Origin: Candidatus Latescibacterota bacterium | GTDB taxonomy: Bacteria; Latescibacterota; 4484-107; B68-G9 | Assembly: GCA_012962735.1 (NCBI GenBank) | Contig: DTXA01000457.1 | Coordinates: 1-12,202 of the forward strand | DNA: 12,202 bases | Direction of reading: 5' to 3' | Shown here: in pieces, positions 7,592-12,202 of the stretch | Numbering within the stretch: position 1 is the first letter of the stretch | How the letters are laid out: each line of letters opens with the position of its first letter | Program-made: the position numbers and the translations under genes | The notes under the pieces: model-generated | Databases searched by the model: none | The model's input: only the letters and a program-made list of their open reading frames with translations | Told to the model about the DNA's origin: nothing

Positions 7592-8722
7592 TTAAAGACC
7601 ATTGCGAGAAAGCCCACACCTCTGTGTCCCAAAAAGTTTTCGTTTCGTCCGATACTTTCTGACTGAACGACCTCTATTCGGGGATGTATACGCGCCGCAA
7701 CTCCATCTTCGGAAGTGCTCCCCGAACGGGGGAAGGGCGACTCCCTTCTCGGAGATGAAAGCGGTCACCAGCTCCGCTGGGGTGACGTCGAAGGCGGGGT
7801 TGTAGACCCGCACACCCTCGGGAGCTGTGTTCCTTCCGAAGCCTTGGGTTACCTCCTCCGGGCCGCGCTCCTCTATGGGGATCTGAGACCCATCGGTTAT
7901 GGAAAAGTCCCAGGTGGAAAGAGGAGCGGCCACGTAAAATGGAACTCTGTGGTGTCGGGCCAGCACAGCAAGGCTGTATGTGCCTATCTTGTTTGCGAAG
8001 TCCCCGTTTGCAGCTATACGGTCAGCTCCGACCACCACAGCGTCCACCCAGCCTCGGCTCATCACCCATCCAGCCATGTCGTCGCAAATGAGGGTGACGT
8101 CCATCCCGGCCTGCTGCAGCTCCCAGGCCGTGAGCCTCGCCCCCTGGAGGAGGGGGCGGGTCTCGTCCACGAAGACCCTCACCTCCTTGCTCCGCTCCCA
8201 GGCCACGTACAGCACTGCTAAGGCGGTCCCTATGCCCCCTGTGGCCAGGGCCCCTGCGTTGCAGTGGGTGAGGACCGAGGTCCTCTCGGGGAGCAGCTCC
8301 GCTCCGTGCTTGCCTATGGCCCGGCACCTATCCCTGTCCTCCCTGTGTATCTCGGACGCCTCGTGGAGGAGGGCCTCACGTATGACATCCGAACCTTCCC
8401 CCCTGTGTGCCTCGGCCGCCCTGCGCATTCGCTCTAAGGCCCAGAAGAGGTTCACGGCCGTGGGTCTCGTAGAGGCGATACGCTCGGAGGCGGCCTCCAA
8501 TCTCCGCCACAGTTCACCTTCGTCCTCGGCCCCCCAGACCCCCAGAACTACCCCGTATGCGGCGGCTATGCCGATGAGAGGAGCTCCACGTATCCTCAGG
8601 GAGGATATTGCCTCGGCCATAGACCCCACGTCCCGGCAGGTCCGGTAAACCACCCTTCCGGGAAGCTCGGTCTGGTCAAGGATACGAACTGCCCCGTCTT
8701 CCCACTTTAAAGGCTCTACCAT
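7592..8722 (-). CDS. mtnA: S-methyl-5-thioribose-1-phosphate isomerase (MtnA)
   Basis: Isomerises 5-methylthioribose-1-phosphate to methylthioribulose-1-phosphate in methionine salvage; it belongs to the eIF-2B alpha-like family. Numbered from the ATG at 8722 (376 residues), it shows IRGAPLIGIAAAYG (44-57), RPTAVNLFWALERM (86-99), THCNAGALATGG with the catalytic Cys (154), GADRIAANGD with the catalytic Asp (234), ANKIGTY (243-249) and YNPAFDVTP (307-315). An earlier in-frame start at 8803 would add 27 residues of hydrophobic, non-family sequence. The start at 8722 is chosen because the family begins there and AGAGGAGG lies just upstream. The family usually ends soon after the EKGV block (here 325-328). 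This protein continues for 36 more residues after Trp340 (SCGAYTS... NGL), rich in Lys, Arg and Cys and unlike the family, which looks like read-through past a lost stop. The DJ-1-type gene follows 18 bases later. Confidence 0.95.
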   Translation of the reverse strand: MVEPLKWEDGAVRILDQTELPGRVVYRTCRDVGSMAEAISSLRIRGAPLIGIAAAYGVVLGVWGAEDEGELWRRLEAASERIASTRPTAVNLFWALERMRRAAEAHRGEGSDVIREALLHEASEIHREDRDRCRAIGKHGAELLPERTSVLTHCNAGALATGGIGTALAVLYVAWERSKEVRVFVDETRPLLQGARLTAWELQQAGMDVTLICDDMAGWVMSRGWVDAVVVGADRIAANGDFANKIGTYSLAVLARHHRVPFYVAAPLSTWDFSITDGSQIPIEERGPEEVTQGFGRNTAPEGVRVYNPAFDVTPAELVTAFISEKGVALPPFGEHFRRWSCGAYTSPNRGRSVRKYRTKRKLFGTQRCGLSRNGL

Positions 8723-8732
8723 GTCCTCCTCT
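8723..8732 (-). promoter_or_regulatory. Ribosome site of mtnA
   Basis: The minus strand reads AGAGGAGGAC directly before the ATG at 8722. The purine-rich AGAGG at its 5' end leaves 5 bases to the start. This is the strongest such site near the gene and sets the start at 8722, not the longer in-frame 8803. Confidence 0.7.
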
Positions 8733-8848
8733 AGATAAAGATAATACCTCAGAAGGCTCAGGGCAAGATTTTTGAGGAGAAAGGCAAGTGAAAATAACGT
8801 CAAGTAGACATTGTGATGTACCGACTCATCTCACGACAGTATACCAGC
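8723..8848 (-). other. Intergenic region before mtnA
   Basis: These 126 bases between the oxidoreductase stop and mtnA start hold no gene I can support. Candidate promoter words occur on the minus strand (TTGACG at 8803-8798, without a matching -10; TTGCCC at 8766-8761 with TATCTT at 8743-8738, 17 bases apart), but the second would leave a leader of only a few bases. No clear terminator for the oxidoreductase gene is visible, so read-through into mtnA cannot be excluded. Confidence 0.4.
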
Positions 8849-10231
8849 TCAGACAAGCTGGCCATCCTTTCGTATAAGTTCCCGAAGTTGCGAGATATTT
8901 ATATCGGCAGGGGACACTCCCTCGGCGACGGCCAACGCTGCGGCCGTACCCGCCGCCTGGCCGATGGCGACACAGGTCCCCATCACACGTGCTCCTGCCA
9001 TACCTTCATGGGTGGCCGATATACAACGCCCTGAGGAAAGCAGATTGGGAATGGCTACCGACAAAAGGCAGCGATAAGGGATGTCGTACCAATCACCTTT
9101 AGGGGGAAAAAGCTCCCTCTGTGAACACATGTTCTCATGCTCCGCAGCCCAATAGGGACAGTCAGCTCCTTCGGGACATTCGGCCACGCATAGATGGACC
9201 GGATATGTGTTTCCCAACGGGCAGTGTATGTCAATCCACCAGGACCCACGGGCGATGGCATCCTCGAACTTGGCGCCATTGCGGATATCGTCTCCGGTCA
9301 GAGCATAAAGTCCTACGATCTGACGGCTCTCACGAGGTCCAATTTGGAAGGAAGTCTGCTGCACATAGCAGTTTTCAAAACCTGGCACCTCGGCCCTGAG
9401 GTAACGAACAAGTTCCCAGACATTGCGGCGGACACTTATCTCGGCACGGACCAAGTCTGTAACCAATGTGGGGTCCCCCCCAGCTCGGGTCATATTGGCC
9501 GAGGTATGATCTGTGTGGTAGGCATTGCAATTCAGAAAACCCTTGTTGTAAAAGTGGAGCCGACCTTTCTCCATCTCGTGCCGAATGAGCTTATATAACT
9601 CTTGGACCCGTCGCTGGTCCAAGGGTTCGAACCCTGCCAGATGGAAAAAGGAGCCCATAGCCTGGTTCCGGGAGTCGAAGGCACGTCCGTGAGTTGTAGG
9701 TGCGCCGGCGCGATAGGCCACATCGGCATCGCCAGTGGCGTCGACAAAGACCTTGCCGGCCACGGCCTGACGGCCCGATTTGTTTTCCACGATCACAGCG
9801 GCGATAGAATCTCCATCCTTAACCACATCTGTGACCAATGTATGTAGCAAAAGCTCAACACCTGCCTCCTGGCACATTTCGTCGATGACCACTTTGAGAG
9901 CCTCGGCATCGAAGCGGATGCCCCACTCGCTCAAGGCCTCCTCCCAAGAGGGCGCACAGCCGAGGGCATGCAAGCGCTCTGTAACCTCCCGCAGGATTCC
10001 TTCCACGATGGGTATATTGCTTTCATGGGCCGTATGTCCCAGGATGGGAGCGACCAATCCCGCCGTGGCGAGTCCTCCCATAAAGCCATAACGCTCTATA
10101 AGTATCGTCTTGGCGCCATGCCGCGCGGCAGCTATGGCCGCGGGAAACCCCCCTGGCCCACCTCCGCACACCGCGACATCCGCCTCGGCGACGACGGGAA
10201 TCTCACGGGAATGTTCGATTATGGTGCGCAT
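8849..10231 (-). CDS. FAD-dependent oxidoreductase (FAD_oxidored type)
   Basis: A 460-residue flavoprotein. An N-terminal Rossmann motif (VAVCGGGPGGFPAA, 19-32, GxGxxG at 23-28) runs to the acidic ribose-binding residue in ILIER (Glu46), followed by GFMGGLATAG (49-58). FVDATGDADVAYRAG (162-176) and IGPRESRQIVGLYALTGDD (297-315) are typical of the PF12831 FAD_oxidored family. A C-terminal FAD-contact block has GRCISATHEG (401-410) and GQAAGTAAALA (425-435). The substrate is unknown; relatives are often uncharacterised or act on organic acids or sugars. Between 337 and 388 there are six cysteines (337, 348, 352, 358, 369, 388), including CVAECPEGADC, which is notable. No signal peptide is seen. 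The ATG at 10231 follows GGAGGCGAAAT. The gene is isolated: a ppdK terminator lies before it and 126 bases separate it from mtnA. Word use differs somewhat from its neighbours. Confidence 0.88.
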   Translation of the reverse strand: MRTIIEHSREIPVVAEADVAVCGGGPGGFPAAIAAARHGAKTILIERYGFMGGLATAGLVAPILGHTAHESNIPIVEGILREVTERLHALGCAPSWEEALSEWGIRFDAEALKVVIDEMCQEAGVELLLHTLVTDVVKDGDSIAAVIVENKSGRQAVAGKVFVDATGDADVAYRAGAPTTHGRAFDSRNQAMGSFFHLAGFEPLDQRRVQELYKLIRHEMEKGRLHFYNKGFLNCNAYHTDHTSANMTRAGGDPTLVTDLVRAEISVRRNVWELVRYLRAEVPGFENCYVQQTSFQIGPRESRQIVGLYALTGDDIRNGAKFEDAIARGSWWIDIHCPLGNTYPVHLCVAECPEGADCPYWAAEHENMCSQRELFPPKGDWYDIPYRCLLSVAIPNLLSSGRCISATHEGMAGARVMGTCVAIGQAAGTAAALAVAEGVSPADINISQLRELIRKDGQLV

Positions 10232-10256
10232 ATTTCGCCTCCGACGTACTTCCCGC

Positions 10257-10294
10257 TTTAAAAAGCTCGGGGGATGCCCAGGAGGACATCCCCC
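10257..10294 (-). terminator. Intrinsic terminator of ppdK
   Basis: On the minus strand, 18 bases past the ppdK stop, GGGGGATGTCC pairs with GGGCATCCCCC around a TCCT loop (stem 10294-10269), then GAGCTTTTTAAA follows with a clean T run. The one imperfect pair is a G-U wobble in minus-strand RNA but a C/A mismatch in plus-strand RNA, so the hairpin is better in the minus direction, as expected for ending ppdK. Confidence 0.9.
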
Positions 10295-10312
10295 GTTTCC
10301 GTTTTCTGCACC

Positions 10313-12202
10313 TCACTTCCTCGGGAACCTCAGCGCCGCTTGGGCTGCCGCAAGCCTGGCTATGGGCACCCTATAGGGCGAGCAGGACACGTAGTCCATA
10401 CCCACACGGTGGCAGAACTCTACGGACTCGGGGTCTCCGCCGTGCTCCCCGCAGATGCCCACCTCGATATCCGGCCTGGTCTTGCGGCCCCTCTCTATGC
10501 CGATCTCGACTACCTTCCCCACCCCCATCTGGTCCAGGGTGGAGAAGGGGTCGTCCGGGATGATATCCAGTTGGATATATAAGGGCAGGAACTTGCCCGC
10601 GTCGTCCCTGCTCATACCCATGACGGTCTGGGTCAGGTCGTTGGTGCCGAAGGAGAAGAACTCGGCGACCTGTGCTATCTCGTCGGCCGTGACCGCCGCA
10701 CGGGGGAGTTCTATCATGGTCCCGACCATGTACTTCAACTGCACCCCATACCGGTCCATAACCTCCATGGCCACCCTGTCCACGACCGCCTTCTGGGCCT
10801 TTATCTCGTTAACGTGGCCCACGAGGGGTATCATAACCTCGGGGATGACCTCCACCCCCTCCTGGGCAACCTCGCAGGCAGCCTCGAAGATGGCCCTGGC
10901 CTGCATCTCGGTGATCTCAGGGTAGATGATCCCCAGTCTGCACCCCCTGAACCCGAGCATCGGATTGAACTCGTGCAGGCTGTCCCGCTTCTCCTTGATC
11001 CTCTGCGGGTCCTTGCCGAGCTTCCGCGCCAATGCATCTATGGTGGCGTCGTCGTGGGGCAGGAACTCGTGCAGGGGAGGGTCAAGGGTCCTTATGATCA
11101 CCGGCATACCGTGCATAACCCGGAACAAGCCCTTGAAGTCCTCCTTCTGCATCGGGAGGAGCTTCTCTAAGGCCTCTCTTCGGCTTTCCTCGTCCTCGGC
11201 CAATATCATCTCCCGCATGTAGTCTATGCGGTCCTCCTCGAAGAACATATGCTCTGTCCGGCAGAGGCCTATCCCCTCGGCACCGAAGGCCACGGCGAGC
11301 TCGGCCTGGTCGGGCAGATCCGCGTTCGTGCGGATGCCTAAGTCCCGCACCTCGTCCGCCCACTCCATGAGCCTTGAGTACAGCCGGTAAACTACAGAGT
11401 CCTGGGGCTTCATCTCACCCTGGACCACCCGCAGGACCTCGGAGGGCATGGTGGGTACGTGGCCCAGGATCACATCCCCGGCCGTGCCGTCTATGGAGAT
11501 ATGGTCCCCTTCCTTAACCTCATGTTTCCCTGCGATCATCATACGACGGGCCTTGTAGTTTATCTCTAAGGCGCCGCACCCCACCACGCACACCTTCCCC
11601 ATCTGCCTGGCCACCAAGGCGGCGTGGGACGTCATCCCACCCCTGGCCGTCAGGATTCCTACAGCAGCGTCCATGCCCCTTATGTCCTCGGGGGAGGTTT
11701 CGAGCCGAACCAATATCACTTCCTCGCCTCTGGCGGCCCACTCCTCCGCTTCCGGCGCGGTGAACACCACCCTGCCGGTGGCCGCTCCAGGCCCGGCGTT
11801 GAGCCCTTTGGCCACGACCCTACCCTCGGCCCTGGCCTGATCTAAGGCCTTCGGGTCGAAGACCGGCCTTAAAAGCTGGTTGAGCTGCTCGGGCTCGACC
11901 CTCAGGAGCGCCTCCTCCTTCGTTATCAGGCCCTCCTCGGCCATCTCTACAGCCATCCTTATGGCCGCAAACCCAGTGCGCTTGCCCACTCGGGTCTGGA
12001 GCATCCAGAGCTTCCTGCGTTGGATGGTGAACTCTATGTCCTGCATATCCCGGTAGTGGCGCTCGAGTTTGTCCCTGATCTCCACCAGCTCTCGGTATAT
12101 CTCGGGCATAACTTCCTCGAGGGAGGGCAGGTCCCTACCGGTGCGCTGCCTCTGCAGGATATTCAGGGGCATGGGCGTCCGGATTCCGGCCACCACGTCC
12201 TC
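10313..12202 (-). CDS. ppdK: Pyruvate, phosphate dikinase, 5' end outside window
   Basis: Interconverts pyruvate, ATP and phosphate with PEP, AMP and pyrophosphate. The open frame runs to the window edge and its first residues, EDVVAGIRTPMPL, are an internal PPDK block, so the true start lies beyond 12202. From here 629 residues are present; full enzymes have about 870-900, so roughly 260 N-terminal residues (part of the ATP-grasp domain) are missing from view. Seen: the phosphohistidine domain with GGMTSHAALVAR (the His that shuttles phosphate, residue 193 of this fragment), GRVVFTA before it, then the PEP/pyruvate barrel with GIGLCRTEHMFF (about 310-321), NPMLGFRGCRLG, FSFGTNDLTQ (516-525) and the catalytic Cys in GICGEHGGDP (584). 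The end PYRVPIARLAAAQA is standard. The QGEDVVAGIRTP-type block and length favour PPDK over PEP synthase. A terminator follows it. Confidence 0.96.
   Translation of the reverse strand, partial: EDVVAGIRTPMPLNILQRQRTGRDLPSLEEVMPEIYRELVEIRDKLERHYRDMQDIEFTIQRRKLWMLQTRVGKRTGFAAIRMAVEMAEEGLITKEEALLRVEPEQLNQLLRPVFDPKALDQARAEGRVVAKGLNAGPGAATGRVVFTAPEAEEWAARGEEVILVRLETSPEDIRGMDAAVGILTARGGMTSHAALVARQMGKVCVVGCGALEINYKARRMMIAGKHEVKEGDHISIDGTAGDVILGHVPTMPSEVLRVVQGEMKPQDSVVYRLYSRLMEWADEVRDLGIRTNADLPDQAELAVAFGAEGIGLCRTEHMFFEEDRIDYMREMILAEDEESRREALEKLLPMQKEDFKGLFRVMHGMPVIIRTLDPPLHEFLPHDDATIDALARKLGKDPQRIKEKRDSLHEFNPMLGFRGCRLGIIYPEITEMQARAIFEAACEVAQEGVEVIPEVMIPLVGHVNEIKAQKAVVDRVAMEVMDRYGVQLKYMVGTMIELPRAAVTADEIAQVAEFFSFGTNDLTQTVMGMSRDDAGKFLPLYIQLDIIPDDPFSTLDQMGVGKVVEIGIERGRKTRPDIEVGICGEHGGDPESVEFCHRVGMDYVSCSPYRVPIARLAAAQAALRFPRK

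Noticed and set aside
8738..8766. Possible mtnA promoter TTGCCC-17-TATCTT
   Set aside because: The -10 is so close to the start that the leader would be only a few bases, and the -35 is weak; not listed as a promoter.
8723..8803. 27-residue hydrophobic N-terminal extension of MtnA
   Set aside because: The family starts at the ATG at 8722, a ribosome site lies just before it, and the extension overlaps likely leader sequence.
9177..9209. Oxidoreductase CVAECPEGADC as a ferredoxin-type Fe-S motif
   Set aside because: Spacing does not match CxxCxxCxxxC or other standard patterns; kept only as a Cys cluster.
10313..12202. Phosphoenolpyruvate synthase (PpsA) instead of PPDK
   Set aside because: The EDVVAGIRTP block, GGMTSHAALVAR and the CGEHGGDP end region are those of PPDK.

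Overview
The window is a GC-rich bacterial chromosomal segment with eight intact or partial genes. All are on the minus strand, and a decayed insertion sequence lies on the plus strand at the left edge. The DUF362 protein ends in a type IX secretion/FlgD-like sorting domain with an NFPNPFN motif. Such domains are common in the FCB superphylum and related uncultured phyla (KSB1, Latescibacteria, Zixibacteria, WOR-3 and similar). Frequent AGG arginine and ATA isoleucine codons would fit a thermophile, but this is a lean only. The exact phylum cannot be fixed from the sequence.

Layout, right to left (direction of transcription). (1) The 3' two-thirds of ppdK (pyruvate, phosphate dikinase) enters from the right edge and ends at a clear intrinsic terminator (10257-10294). 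(2) A stand-alone FAD-dependent oxidoreductase of the FAD_oxidored type (8849-10231). (3) A two-gene unit: mtnA (methylthioribose-1-phosphate isomerase, with an odd basic C-terminal tail), then 18 bases later a DJ-1/PfpI-family protein whose usual nucleophilic Cys is Ser. It ends at a 10-bp perfect-stem terminator (7028-7051). (4) An AT-rich promoter region with a very good sigma-70-type promoter (-35 TTGACC, 17 bp, -10 TATATT). (5) A tightly packed five-gene run from 6881 down to 543: DUF362 exported protein, ArsP-type permease, low-specificity threonine aldolase (ltaE), a small membrane-anchored discoidin-like protein, and a TonB-like-anchored DUF4159 protein. Intergenic gaps are 0, 7, 8 and 21 bases, so one transcript is likely. 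(6) Bases 1 to about 500: remains of an IS3-family element (orfA plus orfB) broken by several frame changes and deletions, convergent with the operon.

How the genes work together: ppdK, mtnA and ltaE are ordinary central or salvage metabolism. The five-gene run is the least ordinary part. It joins a surface or secreted DUF362 protein, a membrane permease, a PLP enzyme and two anchored envelope proteins, a combination I do not recognise as a described system. No defence system, CRISPR array, tRNA or rRNA was found.
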